A stretch of DNA of 64,000 nt from Aedoeadaptatus acetigenes (GCF_025566985.1 NZ_JAOQJD010000007.1:53403-117402); one strand, 5' to 3'. Shown: positions 17,338 to 28,075, counted from the first letter of the stretch. The notes: generated by a model not told the origin, from the sequence alone. Numbers and translations are program-made.

Positions 17338-18723
17338 ATGAAACAGCGTGGTAAAAGGATTCGCCCATCTGGTAAAGATTTAGTCTTTCATTTTACGATA
17401 GCGTCACTCCTGCCTGTTTTCCTGCTGGTTGTCGGACTGTTTCATGTGAAGACAATCCAGCAGATCAACTGGCAGGATTTTAACCTATCACAAGCAGATA
17501 AGATTGACATTCCCTATTTAATTATCAGTTTCAGTGTCGCAATTCTTATCTGCTTGCTGGTAGCGTTTGTATTCAAACGGGTTCGCTATGATACGGTTAA
17601 ACAACTTTACCACCGTCAAAAACTGGCAAAGATGATACTTGAAAACAAGTGGTATGAATCTGAACAGGTCAAAACAGAGGGTTTCTTTAAAGATAGTGCT
17701 GGTCGTACAAAGGAAAAGATAACCTACTTCCCTAAAATGTATTATCGACTTAAAAATGGCTTGATACAGATACGGGTGGAAATCACGCTGGGAAAATATC
17801 AAGACCAACTCTTACACTTGGAAAAGAAATTAGAGAGTGGCTTGTACTGTGAGCTGACGGATAAAGAGTTAAAGGATTCCTATGTGGAATATACTTTGCT
17901 CTATGACACCATAGCCAGTCGTATTTCTATTGATGAAGTAGAAGCTAAAGATGGTAAACTTCGCTTAATGAAAAACGTATGGTGGGAATATGATAAGCTC
18001 CCTCATATGTTGATTGCTGGTGGTACAGGTGGCGGTAAAACTTACTTTATACTGACACTGATTGAAGCCTTGCTTCATACAGATTCAAAACTGTATATTC
18101 TTGACCCGAAAAATGCTGACCTTGCGGACTTAGGTTCTGTGATGGCAAATGTCTACTATAGAAAAGAAGACTTGCTTTCTTGCATTGAAACATTCTATGA
18201 AGAAATGATGAAACGTAGTGAGGAAATGAAGCAGATGAAGAACTATAAGACTGGCAAAAATTATGCTTACTTAGGTCTCCCGGCACACTTCTTAATCTTT
18301 GATGAATACGTCGCTTTCATGGAAATGCTGGGAACAAAAGAAAACACCGCAGTTATGAATAAGCTGAAACAGATTGTCATGTTAGGTCGTCAAGCTGGCT
18401 TCTTTCTAATACTGGCTTGTCAACGTCCAGACGCAAAATATTTAGGCGACGGAATCCGTGATCAGTTTAATTTCAGAGTGGCTTTAGGTCGTATGTCTGA
18501 AATGGGCTATGGCATGATGTTTGGCAGTGACGTACAAAAGGATTTCTTCTTAAAGCGAATCAAAGGTCGTGGCTATGTTGATGTAGGAACAAGTGTCATA
18601 TCAGAGTTTTATACTCCCCTTGTACCAAAAGGATATGATTTCTTGGAGGAAATTAAAAAGTTATCCAACAGCAGACAGTCCACGCAGGCGACGTGCGAAG
18701 CGGAAGTCGCAGGTGTGGACTGA
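17338..18723 (+). CDS. orf21: Orf21, FtsK/SpoIIIE-type coupling protein
   Basis: 461 residues. Two N-terminal membrane helices (about 20-40 and 60-80) precede an FtsK/HerA ATPase domain with Walker A GGTGGGKT near residue 230 and a Walker B-like FLIFDEYVAF near 320. It corresponds to TcpA/ConQ, linking the relaxase-DNA complex to the Tn916 secretion channel. The gene ends just before oriT. Confidence 0.93.
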   Translation: MKQRGKRIRPSGKDLVFHFTIASLLPVFLLVVGLFHVKTIQQINWQDFNLSQADKIDIPYLIISFSVAILICLLVAFVFKRVRYDTVKQLYHRQKLAKMILENKWYESEQVKTEGFFKDSAGRTKEKITYFPKMYYRLKNGLIQIRVEITLGKYQDQLLHLEKKLESGLYCELTDKELKDSYVEYTLLYDTIASRISIDEVEAKDGKLRLMKNVWWEYDKLPHMLIAGGTGGGKTYFILTLIEALLHTDSKLYILDPKNADLADLGSVMANVYYRKEDLLSCIETFYEEMMKRSEEMKQMKNYKTGKNYAYLGLPAHFLIFDEYVAFMEMLGTKENTAVMNKLKQIVMLGRQAGFFLILACQRPDAKYLGDGIRDQFNFRVALGRMSEMGYGMMFGSDVQKDFFLKRIKGRGYVDVGTSVISEFYTPLVPKGYDFLEEIKKLSNSRQSTQATCEAEVAGVD

Positions 18724-18900
18724 TCTTGCTGGCTGGTGTGGCAATAGCCACGCCAGCACTTAACCCCCCGTATCTAACAGGGGGGTACAAATCGACAGGA
18801 AACAGTCAAAAAAACATTAGAAAATCCTTTGGTTACAAGGGATTTACAAAATTTCAGCGTATGTCAAATGGGCTTTAAAAGTTGACATACGCCTTTTTGA
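18724..18900 (+). other. oriT: Tn916 oriT region
   Basis: The orf21-orf20 gap holds CCCCCCGTATCTAACAGGGG (from 18766), a GC hairpin like those at the oriT of Tn916 and ICEBs1, and further repeats with TTGACATACGCC and GCGTATGTCAA. In Tn916, oriT is established to lie in this gap and is nicked by Orf20. Confidence 0.8.
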
Positions 18901-20106
18901 TTGGAGGGATTTTTACTGAATGAACAAACTTGGTTACAGCATTTAAAAGAAAAACGCTTGGCTTATGGACTATCTCAAAACCGTTTAGCTGTTGCGACTG
19001 GTATTACAAGGCAGTATCTAAGCGATATTGAAACAGGAAAAGTCAAGCCATCAGAGGATTTACAGCAGTCCCTTTGGGAAGCTCTGGAACGCTTCAATCC
19101 CGACGCTCCCCTTGAAATGCTGTTTGATTATGTAAGGATTCGCTTTCCGACAACAGACGTACAGCAGGTGGTCGAAAACATCTTACAACTGAAACTGTCC
19201 TATTTTCTTCATGAGGACTATGGTTTCTATTCTTATTCAGAGCATTATGCTTTAGGCGACATATTCGTCCTTTGCTCCCATGAACTGGACAAAGGAGTTC
19301 TGGTGGAATTGAAAGGTCGTGGGTGCAGACAATTTGAAAGCTATCTTCTGGCACAACAAAGAAGCTGGTATGAGTTCTTTATGGACGTTTTGGTGGCTGG
19401 CGGTGTGATGAAACGCCTTGACCTTGCCATTAACGATAAGACAGGGATTTTGAATATCCCTGTACTCACTGAAAAGTGCCAACAGGAAGAATGTATCTCC
19501 GTCTTCCGCAGTTTTAAAAGCTATCGCAGTGGCGAACTGGTACGCAAAGAGGAAAAGGAATGTATGGGAAACACCCTCTATATCGGTTCATTACAAAGTG
19601 AAGTTTATTTCTGTATCTATGAAAAGGACTACGAGCAGTACAAGAAAAATGATATTCCCATTGAAGACGCAGAAGTAAAAAACCGTTTTGAGATTCGATT
19701 GAAAAATGAGCGTGCCTATTATGCAGTCCGTGATTTACTCGTCTATGACAATCCAGAGCATACCGCCTTTAAAATTATCAATCGGTATATCCGTTTTGTA
19801 GATAAAGACGATTCCAAACCTCGTTCTGATTGGAAACTGAATGAAGAATGGGCTTGGTTTATTGGGAACAATCGTGAACGATTAAAACTAACCACAAAAC
19901 CAGAGCCTTACTCCTTCCAAAGGACGCTGAACTGGCTATCTCATCAAGTTGCCCCGACCTTAAAGGTTGCGATTAAACTTGATGAAATCAACCAGACGCA
20001 GGTTGTAAAAGACATTCTCGACCATGCGAAACTGACAGACCGACACAAGCAGATTTTGAAGCAACAGTCAGTAAAAGAACAGGACGTGATAACAACAAAA
20101 AAATAA
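18901..20106 (+). CDS. orf20: Orf20, MobT-type relaxase
   Basis: 401 residues in the TTG-initiated reading; CTG at 18916 is an alternative with better spacing to GGAGGG. It has an N-terminal XRE helix-turn-helix (LAVATGITRQYLSDIETGK) and a rolling-circle replication initiator-like domain (MobT family) after about residue 90. It nicks oriT and starts transfer and replication of Tn916. Full length. Confidence 0.93.
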   Translation: MEGFLLNEQTWLQHLKEKRLAYGLSQNRLAVATGITRQYLSDIETGKVKPSEDLQQSLWEALERFNPDAPLEMLFDYVRIRFPTTDVQQVVENILQLKLSYFLHEDYGFYSYSEHYALGDIFVLCSHELDKGVLVELKGRGCRQFESYLLAQQRSWYEFFMDVLVAGGVMKRLDLAINDKTGILNIPVLTEKCQQEECISVFRSFKSYRSGELVRKEEKECMGNTLYIGSLQSEVYFCIYEKDYEQYKKNDIPIEDAEVKNRFEIRLKNERAYYAVRDLLVYDNPEHTAFKIINRYIRFVDKDDSKPRSDWKLNEEWAWFIGNNRERLKLTTKPEPYSFQRTLNWLSHQVAPTLKVAIKLDEINQTQVVKDILDHAKLTDRHKQILKQQSVKEQDVITTKK

Positions 20107-20148
20107 CTCAAATACAAATTCATTGAATATAGAGAGGAGAACATTTTT

Positions 20149-20370
20149 ATGAATTTTGGACAAAACCTTTATAACTGGTTTCTATCAAACGCTCAATCAC
20201 TGGTGCTTTTAGCAATCGTTGTGATTGGCTTGTATCTTGGCTTCAAGCGTGAGTTTAGCAAACTGATTGGCTTTTTAATTATTGCGATTATTGCGGTTGG
20301 CTTAGTCTTCAACGCTGCTGGAGTAAAAGACATTTTACTAGAGCTATTCAATCGCATTATTGGTGCTTAA
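20149..20370 (+). CDS. orf19: Orf19, small conjugation membrane protein
   Basis: 73 residues with two hydrophobic segments (about 15-32 and 38-60). GAGAGGAG precedes the ATG. It is a conserved component of Tn916-type channels, comparable in size and position with ConC of ICEBs1. The 116-base gap after it contains repeats but no gene. Confidence 0.85.
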   Translation: MNFGQNLYNWFLSNAQSLVLLAIVVIGLYLGFKREFSKLIGFLIIAIIAVGLVFNAAGVKDILLELFNRIIGA

Positions 20371-20486
20371 ATAAAACCGTTCTTTTGTGGAATATAAGTG
20401 GTTTTCTTATGTTCCGCAAAGGAATGGTACACCAAACGAAGTGCGGTAGGGATTTTTGAATCTCTACAAAGAAAGGACGTGAATAT

Positions 20487-20984
20487 ATGGACGATATGCA
20501 AGTCTATATTGCGAATTTAGGCAAATACAATGAGGGCGAATTGGTCGGTGCGTGGTTTACCTTTCCCATTGACTTTGAGGAAGTCAAAGAGAAAATCGGC
20601 TTGAATGATGAATATGAGGAATACGCCATTCATGACTACGAGTTACCCTTTACGGTTGACGAATACACTTCCATTGGCGAACTCAATCGACTATGGGAAA
20701 TGGTATCGGAATTACCCGAAGAATTACAATCGGAGCTATCTGCTCTGCTCACTCATTTTTCAAGCATTGAAGAACTAAGCGAACATCAAGAGGATATTAT
20801 CATTCATTCCGATTGTGATGATATGTATGACGTGGCACGCTACTACATTGAAGAAACGGGTGCTTTAGGCGAAGTACCAGCTAGTCTTCAAAACTATATT
20901 GATTATCAAGCCTATGGTCGGGATTTAGACCTTTCAGGAACGTTTATCTCAACCAATCATGGGATTTTTGAAATCGTCTATTAA
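20487..20984 (+). CDS. ardA: Orf18, ArdA antirestriction protein
   Basis: 165 residues, acidic throughout, as expected for a DNA mimic that blocks type I restriction enzymes. The ArdA signature MQVYIANLGKYNEGELVGAW is at the N-terminus. It protects incoming single- then double-stranded transposon DNA in a new host. AAAGGACG precedes the start. Confidence 0.95.
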   Translation: MDDMQVYIANLGKYNEGELVGAWFTFPIDFEEVKEKIGLNDEYEEYAIHDYELPFTVDEYTSIGELNRLWEMVSELPEELQSELSALLTHFSSIEELSEHQEDIIIHSDCDDMYDVARYYIEETGALGEVPASLQNYIDYQAYGRDLDLSGTFISTNHGIFEIVY

Positions 20985-21072
20985 ATCTGTCGGTACATTA
21001 CTACTGGCAGATTTTCTATTTTACGGGGTGGCTCAATCAGCTACCCCTATTTTTTATGAAAGGATTGATTAC

Positions 21073-21465
21073 ATGAAGAAAATACGAAGCTATACCAGTA
21101 TCTGGTCTGTGGAAAAGGTACTGTATTCTATCAATGATTTTAGACTTCCGTTTCCCATAACCTTTACGCAAATGACATGGTTTGTCGTGTCACTCTTTGC
21201 AGTGATGATACTTGGCAACTTGCCCCCTCTTTCCATGATAGAGGGAGCATTTCTCAAATACTTTGGGATTCCTGTGGCTTTCACATGGTTTATGTCTACA
21301 AAAACTTTTGATGGTAAAAAGCCTTATGGATTTTTGAAGTCTGTCATTGCTTATGCACTGCGACCAAAGCTGACCTATGCAGGAAAAAAAGTAACGCTTG
21401 GCAGAAACCAGCCACAAGAAGCCATTACAGCAGTTAGGAGTGAATTTTATGGCATATCCAATTAA
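21073..21465 (+). CDS. orf17: Orf17, TcpE-family conjugation protein
   Basis: 130 residues from ATG 21073 (AAAGGA upstream). A longer reading from 20959 overlaps ardA and adds an unlikely leader. Two or three hydrophobic segments occur around residues 30-75. TcpE/ConD proteins are inner-membrane parts of the Tn916-type channel. It overlaps orf16 by 17 bases. Confidence 0.88.
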   Translation: MKKIRSYTSIWSVEKVLYSINDFRLPFPITFTQMTWFVVSLFAVMILGNLPPLSMIEGAFLKYFGIPVAFTWFMSTKTFDGKKPYGFLKSVIAYALRPKLTYAGKKVTLGRNQPQEAITAVRSEFYGISN

Positions 21466-23896
21466 ATACATTGAAAACAATCTCGTCTGGAATAAAGACG
21501 GGGAATGTTATGCTTACTATGAGCTTGTTCCTTACAATTACTCATTTCTAAGTCCAGAACAGAAAATACAAGTGCATGATTCTTTCAGACAGCTTATCGC
21601 ACAAAATCGTGATGGCAAAATTCATGCTTTACAAATCAGTACAGAATCCAGCATACGTTCTGCACAAGAGCGTTCCAAAAATGAAGTCACTGGCAAGCTC
21701 AAAGCGGTTGCCTATGACAAAATCGACCAACAGACAGACGCTTTAATATCCATGATTGGCGAAAATCAAGTGAACTACCGTTTCTTTATCGGCTTTAAGT
21801 TGCTTCTCAACGATCAGGAGTTTTCTATGAAAAGTCTTACCGTTGAAGCAAAAAATGCTTTGTCTGATTTTGTCTATGATGTGAACCATAAGCTGATGGG
21901 CGATTTTGTTAGTATGAGTAATGATGAAATCCTGCGTTTTCAGAAGATGGAAAAGCTCTTAGAAAATAAAATCTCTCGTCGTTTCAAAATCCGCAGGTTA
22001 GATAAGGACGACTTCGGCTATCTGATTGAACACCTTTACGGACAGACAGGCACTGCCTATGAAGAGTATGAGTACCATCTATCAAAGAAAAAGCTGGATA
22101 ATGAAACGCTGATTAAATACTATGACTTGATTAAGCCTACTCGCTGTTTGGTGGAAGAAAAACAGCGATATTTGAAAATCCAGCAGGAAGATGAAACCGT
22201 CTATGTAGCTTACTTTACCATTAACAGCATTGTCGGAGAACTGGACTTCCCGTCCTCTGAAATCTTCTACTACCAGCAACAGCAATTTACATTCCCGATT
22301 GATACGTCAATGAATGTGGAAATTGTAGCGAATCGTAAAGCCCTATCTACTGTCCGCAATAAAAAGAAAGAACTGAAAGACTTGGATAACCACGCTTGGC
22401 AAAGTGATAATGAAACCAGCTCCAATGTGGCGGAAGCTCTGGAAAGTGTGAATGAGCTGGAAACCAATTTAGACCAAAGCAAGGAATCTATGTACAAGCT
22501 GTCTTATGTGGTAAGGGTATCAGCAAATGATCTTGACGAACTCAAACGTCGTTGTAATGAAGTGAAAGATTTTTATGACGATTTAAGCGTAAAACTGGTA
22601 CGACCATTTGGGGATATGCTCGGCTTACATGAAGAATTTTTACCTGCCAGCAAGCGTTATATGAATGATTATATTCAATACGTGACCTCTGATTTCCTCG
22701 CTGGTTTAGGTTTTGGTGCTACTCAAATGCTGGGGGAAAATGAGGGGATTTATGTTGGCTACAGCTTAGATACTGGACGCAATGTCTATCTGAAACCTGC
22801 TCTTGCCAGTCAAGGGGTTAAGGGTTCAGTAACCAATGCGTTAGCGTCGGCTTTTGTTGGTTCGCTGGGTGGTGGTAAATCCTTTGCGAATAACCTTATC
22901 GTCTATTATGCGGTGCTTTATGGGGCACAAGCAGTGATTGTAGACCCAAAAGCAGAACGTGGCAGATGGAAAGAAACCTTGCCAGAGATTTCCCATGAAA
23001 TCAATATCGTCACTCTGACTTCTGATGAGAAAAACAAAGGCTTACTTGACCCTTATGTGATTATGAAAAATCCCAAAGATTCTGAATCACTGGCTATTGA
23101 TATTCTGACATTCCTTACGGGGATTTCCTCTCGTGATGGGGAACGCTTCCCAATCCTTAGAAAAGCCATTCGTGCAGTAACCAATAGTGAAGTACGAGGG
23201 TTGATGAAAGTGATTGAGGAATTACGGGTTGAGAATACGCCACTAAGTACCAGTATAGCCGACCATATCGAAAGTTTTACAGACTATGACTTTGCACATT
23301 TATTATTCAGTAATGGTTATGTGGAGCAGTCTATCAGCTTAGAAAAACAACTGAACATTATACAGGTTGCGGACTTGGTACTTCCCGACAAGGAAACTTC
23401 CTTTGAGGAATATACCACTATGGAGCTTTTATCCGTTGCTATGCTGATTGTCATTAGTACCTTTGCTTTAGACTTTATCCATACAGACCGAAGCATTTTC
23501 AAGATTGTAGATTTAGACGAAGCATGGAGCTTTTTACAGGTAGCACAAGGAAAAACACTATCTATGAAGCTGGTTCGGGCTGGTCGTGCTATGAACGCTG
23601 GGGTATATTTCGTGACCCAAAATACAGACGACCTCTTAGATGAAAAACTGAAAAATAACCTCGGCTTAAAATTTGCATTTCGTTCCACTGACCTTAACGA
23701 GATTAAAAAGACCTTAGCCTTTTTTGGTGTAGACCCAGAGGACGAAAACAATCAGAAGCGATTGCGTGATTTGGAAAACGGGCAATGCCTTATCAGTGAT
23801 TTATATGGTCGTGTCGGTGTGATACAGTTCCACCCTGTATTTGAAGAACTGCTCCATGCCTTTGATACCAGACCACCTGTGCGAAAAGAGGTGTAA
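21449..23896 (+). CDS. orf16: Orf16, VirB4-like transfer ATPase
   Basis: 815 residues from ATG 21449 (TAGGAG upstream). It has an N-terminal TcpF/ConE-like region and a C-terminal ATPase core with Walker A GSLGGGKSFANN near residue 470 and Walker B KIVDLDEAW near 690. It powers the Tn916 mating channel. Same operon, overlapping orf17. Confidence 0.93.
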   Translation: MAYPIKYIENNLVWNKDGECYAYYELVPYNYSFLSPEQKIQVHDSFRQLIAQNRDGKIHALQISTESSIRSAQERSKNEVTGKLKAVAYDKIDQQTDALISMIGENQVNYRFFIGFKLLLNDQEFSMKSLTVEAKNALSDFVYDVNHKLMGDFVSMSNDEILRFQKMEKLLENKISRRFKIRRLDKDDFGYLIEHLYGQTGTAYEEYEYHLSKKKLDNETLIKYYDLIKPTRCLVEEKQRYLKIQQEDETVYVAYFTINSIVGELDFPSSEIFYYQQQQFTFPIDTSMNVEIVANRKALSTVRNKKKELKDLDNHAWQSDNETSSNVAEALESVNELETNLDQSKESMYKLSYVVRVSANDLDELKRRCNEVKDFYDDLSVKLVRPFGDMLGLHEEFLPASKRYMNDYIQYVTSDFLAGLGFGATQMLGENEGIYVGYSLDTGRNVYLKPALASQGVKGSVTNALASAFVGSLGGGKSFANNLIVYYAVLYGAQAVIVDPKAERGRWKETLPEISHEINIVTLTSDEKNKGLLDPYVIMKNPKDSESLAIDILTFLTGISSRDGERFPILRKAIRAVTNSEVRGLMKVIEELRVENTPLSTSIADHIESFTDYDFAHLLFSNGYVEQSISLEKQLNIIQVADLVLPDKETSFEEYTTMELLSVAMLIVISTFALDFIHTDRSIFKIVDLDEAWSFLQVAQGKTLSMKLVRAGRAMNAGVYFVTQNTDDLLDEKLKNNLGLKFAFRSTDLNEIKKTLAFFGVDPEDENNQKRLRDLENGQCLISDLYGRVGVIQFHPVFEELLHAFDTRPPVRKEV

Positions 23897-23898
23897 AT

Positions 23899-26076
23899 GT
23901 GAAACCATCAATAGTAAACAGAATAAAATCAAACTGGACGCTGAAACGTCTAGGTAAAGTGGCAATGACAGTGGCTTTCACACTTGTGATTGCCATTTTT
24001 CTTTTAGCCATGCTGGGAACGGTGGTTCAAGCTGCGGGCTTGGTAGATGATACGGTCAATGTGGCAAATGAATACAGCCGATACCCACTTGAAAACTATC
24101 AACTGGATTTTTATGTGGATAATAGCTGGGGCTGGCTTCCGTGGAACTGGTCGGACGGGATTGGAAAACAGGTCATGTATGGACTATATGCCATTACCAA
24201 TTTTATTTGGACAATCAGTTTGTATGTTTCCAATGCGACAGGTTACTTAGTACAGGAAGCCTATTCCTTAGACTTCATTTCCGCTACAGCAGATTCCATT
24301 GGTAAGAATATGCAGACCTTAGCTGGTGTGAGTGCAAACGGATTTTCAACAGAGGGTTTCTATGTTGGATTCCTCTTACTCTTGATTTTGGTTCTTGGGG
24401 TTTATGTTGCCTATACGGGACTGATAAAGAGAGAAACCACAAAGGCAATTCATGCCATTATGAATTTTGTGCTGGTGTTTATCCTATCGGCTTCCTTTAT
24501 TGCCTACGCTCCCGACTACATTAAAAAAATCAATGACTTTTCATCAGACATCAGTAATGCCAGTTTATCACTTGGCACGAAGATTGTCATGCCCCATTCC
24601 GATAGTCAAGGCAAGGACAGCGTGGACTTAATCAGAGATAGCCTGTTTTCCATACAGGTTCAGCAACCGTGGCTACTGCTTCAATACAACAGTTCAGACA
24701 TTGAAAGTATCGGTATTGACCGTGTGGAAAGCCTGCTCTCCACCAGCCCAGATTCCAACAATGGCGAAGACAGAGAAAAAATTGTTGCGGAAGAAATTGA
24801 AGACAGAAGCAATACCAATCTAACCATTACAAAGACCATTAACCGTTTAGGTACAGTCTTCTTCCTATTTGTCTTCAATATTGGGATTTCCATATTTGTA
24901 TTCCTATTAACAGGAATCATGATTTTCTCGCAGGTACTTTTTATCATCTATGCTATGTTTCTGCCTGTGAGCTTTATTTTAAGCATGATTCCATCATTTG
25001 ATGGTATGTCAAAACGAGCCATAACAAAGCTCTTTAATACCATTTTGACACGAGCTGGAATCACATTGATTATTACGACAGCATTTAGTATTTCAACCAT
25101 GCTCTATACCTTATCGGCTGGTTATCCGTTCTTTTTGATTGCTTTTCTACAGATTGTGACCTTTGCAGGAATCTACTTCAAGCTGGGCGATTTAATGAGT
25201 ATGTTTTCTCTACAGAGTAACGATTCTCAAAGTGTGGGAAGTCGTGTGATGAGAAAACCTCGTATGCTTATGCACGCTCACATGCACCGTCTACAGCGGA
25301 AACTTGGACGTTCCATGACTACTCTAGGGGCTGGGTCTGCCATTGTTACAGGTAAAAAAGGACAGTCGGGTTCGGGGAGTTCTGCAAGGACACAAGCAGA
25401 TCACTCCCGACCAGACGGAAAGGAAAAATCAACACTTGGAAAACGTATCGGTCAAACCATCGGTACAGTAGCTGATACCAAAGACAGAATGGTAGACACT
25501 GCTAGTGGTTTGAAAGAACAGGTTAAAGATTTGCCGACCAATGCAAGATATGCAGTATATCAAGGAAAATCCAAAGTAAAAGAGAATGTCCGTGATTTAA
25601 CCAGTAGTATTTCTCAAACCAAAGCGGACAGAGCCAGTGGACGCAAGGAACAGCAGGAACAAAGGCGAAAAACCATTGCGAAGCGTCGCTCTGAAATGGA
25701 ACAGGTCAAACAGAAAAAACAGCCTGCTTCTTCTGTTCATGAAAGACCGACTACAAGACAAGAACAATATCATGATGAACAGACCTCAAAACAGTCTAAT
25801 ATTCAGACTTCATATAAGGAATCTCAACAAGCCAAACAAGAGCGTCCAGCAGTTAAGTCCGATTTTTCAAGTCCAAAAGTGGAACGCCAAGGCAATACCG
25901 TTCAAGAAAAAACCGTTCAAAAGCCAGCAACTTCAACCACTACAGCAGATAGAACTTCACAACGTCCAATCACAAAAGAACGTCCGTCTACTGTTCAAAG
26001 AGTACCACTACAAAATACAAGAAGTAGACCACCAATCAAAACCGCCACCATTAAGAAAGTCGGTAAGAAACCATGA
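23899..26076 (+). CDS. orf15: Orf15, polytopic channel protein (VirB6/ConG-like)
   Basis: 725 residues. Hydrophobic segments lie near 17-40, 95-115, 150-175, 190-210 and 310-430; then a ~220-residue basic, Q/K/R-rich cytoplasmic tail follows. It forms the membrane part of the transfer channel, as for ConG in ICEBs1. The reading frames within the tail region in other frames are shadows. Its stop overlaps the orf14 start. Confidence 0.9.
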   Translation: MKPSIVNRIKSNWTLKRLGKVAMTVAFTLVIAIFLLAMLGTVVQAAGLVDDTVNVANEYSRYPLENYQLDFYVDNSWGWLPWNWSDGIGKQVMYGLYAITNFIWTISLYVSNATGYLVQEAYSLDFISATADSIGKNMQTLAGVSANGFSTEGFYVGFLLLLILVLGVYVAYTGLIKRETTKAIHAIMNFVLVFILSASFIAYAPDYIKKINDFSSDISNASLSLGTKIVMPHSDSQGKDSVDLIRDSLFSIQVQQPWLLLQYNSSDIESIGIDRVESLLSTSPDSNNGEDREKIVAEEIEDRSNTNLTITKTINRLGTVFFLFVFNIGISIFVFLLTGIMIFSQVLFIIYAMFLPVSFILSMIPSFDGMSKRAITKLFNTILTRAGITLIITTAFSISTMLYTLSAGYPFFLIAFLQIVTFAGIYFKLGDLMSMFSLQSNDSQSVGSRVMRKPRMLMHAHMHRLQRKLGRSMTTLGAGSAIVTGKKGQSGSGSSARTQADHSRPDGKEKSTLGKRIGQTIGTVADTKDRMVDTASGLKEQVKDLPTNARYAVYQGKSKVKENVRDLTSSISQTKADRASGRKEQQEQRRKTIAKRRSEMEQVKQKKQPASSVHERPTTRQEQYHDEQTSKQSNIQTSYKESQQAKQERPAVKSDFSSPKVERQGNTVQEKTVQKPATSTTTADRTSQRPITKERPSTVQRVPLQNTRSRPPIKTATIKKVGKKP

Positions 26077-27074
26077 AGTTGAAAACTTTAGTGATTGGTG
26101 GTTCTGGATTATTCTTGATGGTCTTCTCACTGCTTCTGTTTGTTGCCATTTTATTTTCAGATGAACAGGACAGCGGAATTTCCAATATTCATTATGGAGG
26201 TGTGAATGTTTCCGCAGAAGTGCTGGCTCATAAGCCTATGGTAGAAAAATATGCCAAAGAATATGGCGTTGAAGAATATGTCAACATACTTCTTGCGATT
26301 ATACAGGTGGAATCGGGCGGTACTGCGGAAGATGTTATGCAGTCCTCGGAATCCCTCGGTCTTCCACCTAATTCATTGAGTACAGAAGAATCCATTAAGC
26401 AAGGTGTGAAGTATTTCAGTGAATTATTAGCCAGTAGCGAAAGGCTCAGTGTAGATTTAGAATCGGTTATCCAGTCCTACAATTATGGTGGTGGTTTCTT
26501 AGGGTATGTGGCTAATCGTGGAAATAAATATACCTTTGAACTGGCTCAAAGTTTCTCAAAAGAGTATTCAGGTGGCGAAAAAGTGTCTTACCCCAATCCC
26601 ATAGCCATACCTATCAATGGGGGCTGGCGATACAACTATGGCAATATGTTTTATGTGCAACTGGTAACGCAGTATCTTGTCACAACAGAGTTTGATGATG
26701 ATACGGTACAAGCCATCATGGACGAAGCACTGAAATATGAGGGCTGGCGATACGTTTACGGTGGAGCTTCCCCGACTACTTCTTTTGATTGTAGCGGACT
26801 GACACAATGGACGTATGGAAAAGCTGGAATTAACTTACCACGAACCGCACAACAGCAATATGATGTGACCCAGCATATCCCACTATCGGAAGCACAAGCT
26901 GGCGATTTGGTTTTCTTTCATTCTACCTATAACGCTGGCTCTTATATTACTCATGTTGGGATATACCTTGGCAATAACCGTATGTTTCATGCAGGCGACC
27001 CAATCGGTTATGCCGACTTAACAAGCCCCTACTGGCAACAGCATTTAGTGGGAGCAGGACGAATCAAACAATGA
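26073..27074 (+). CDS. orf14: Orf14, two-domain cell-wall hydrolase (CwlT-like)
   Basis: 333 residues with an N-terminal membrane anchor, a lysozyme-like domain (catalytic Glu in LLAIIQVESGG near residue 80) and a C-terminal NlpC/P60 endopeptidase (TSFDCSGLTQWTYG, His in YITHVGIYLG). It opens peptidoglycan for the mating channel. ATGA overlap with orf15. Confidence 0.93.
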   Translation: MKLKTLVIGGSGLFLMVFSLLLFVAILFSDEQDSGISNIHYGGVNVSAEVLAHKPMVEKYAKEYGVEEYVNILLAIIQVESGGTAEDVMQSSESLGLPPNSLSTEESIKQGVKYFSELLASSERLSVDLESVIQSYNYGGGFLGYVANRGNKYTFELAQSFSKEYSGGEKVSYPNPIAIPINGGWRYNYGNMFYVQLVTQYLVTTEFDDDTVQAIMDEALKYEGWRYVYGGASPTTSFDCSGLTQWTYGKAGINLPRTAQQQYDVTQHIPLSEAQAGDLVFFHSTYNAGSYITHVGIYLGNNRMFHAGDPIGYADLTSPYWQQHLVGAGRIKQ

Positions 27075-28006
27075 GAAAGGAAGATTTAATGATGAAATTT
27101 AGAAAAAATCAGAATAAAGAAAAACAGATACCAAAGGAAAAGAAACCTCGTGTCTACTATAAGGTCAATCCTCATAAAAAGGTTGTGATTGCCTTGTGGG
27201 TACTTTTAGGGCTTAGTTTCAGCTTTGCGATATTCAAGCACTTTACAGCTATAGATACTCATACTATTCACGAAACAACTATCATAGAAAAGGAATACGT
27301 TGATACTCATCATGTAGAAAATTTTGTAGAGAACTTTGCGAAAGTCTACTATTCATGGGAGCAATCCGATAAGTCCATTGATAATCGAATGGAAAGTCTA
27401 AAAGGCTATCTGACAGATGAACTTCAAGCTCTCAATGTTGATACAGTACGCAAAGATATTCCTGTATCGTCTTCTGTAAGAGGATTTCAGATATGGACGG
27501 TAGAGCCAACTGGCGACAATGAGTTTAATGTAACCTACAGTGTAGACCAGCTCATTACAGAGGGAGAAAATACAAAGACCGTCCACTCTGCTTATATAGT
27601 GAGTGTCTATGTAGATGGTTCTGGAAATATGGTACTGGTTAAGAATCCGACCATTACCAACATACCTAAGAAATCAAGTTATAAACCAAAAGCCATTGAA
27701 AGTGAGGGGACGGTTGATTCCATTACAACCAATGAAATCAATGAGTTTTTAACGACGTTCTTCAAGCTCTATCCTACAGCGACAGCCAGTGAACTTTCCT
27801 ACTATGTGAATGACGGGATATTAAAACCAATCGGAAAAGAGTACATCTTTCAAGAACTGGTAAATCCTATTCACAATCGTAAGGATAATCAAGTCACGGT
27901 ATCGCTGACAGTGGAGTATATCGACCAGCAGACCAAAGCAACGCAGGTATCTCAATTTGATTTGGTACTTGAAAAGAACGGGAGTAATTGGAAGATTATA
28001 GAATAA
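27071..28006 (+). CDS. orf13: Orf13, TcpC-family conjugation protein
   Basis: 311 residues, or 304 from the in-frame ATG pair a few codons on. A single N-terminal membrane helix (about 40-58) is followed by two VirB8/NTF2-like lobes typical of TcpC/ConB. It is required for channel assembly. It is the last gene of the main transfer operon before the tet(M) control region. Confidence 0.9.
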   Translation: MRKEDLMMKFRKNQNKEKQIPKEKKPRVYYKVNPHKKVVIALWVLLGLSFSFAIFKHFTAIDTHTIHETTIIEKEYVDTHHVENFVENFAKVYYSWEQSDKSIDNRMESLKGYLTDELQALNVDTVRKDIPVSSSVRGFQIWTVEPTGDNEFNVTYSVDQLITEGENTKTVHSAYIVSVYVDGSGNMVLVKNPTITNIPKKSSYKPKAIESEGTVDSITTNEINEFLTTFFKLYPTATASELSYYVNDGILKPIGKEYIFQELVNPIHNRKDNQVTVSLTVEYIDQQTKATQVSQFDLVLEKNGSNWKIIE

Positions 28007-28075
28007 CAAATATTGGTACATTATTACAGCTATTTTGTAATCACGTACTCTCTTTGATAAAAAATTGGAGATTCC

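Noticed and set aside
25637..26164. 175-codon plus-strand frame over the end of orf15 and start of orf14
   Set aside because: Both underlying genes are conserved Tn916 genes; the alternative translation is an N/Q/K-rich shadow with no ribosome site or known pattern.
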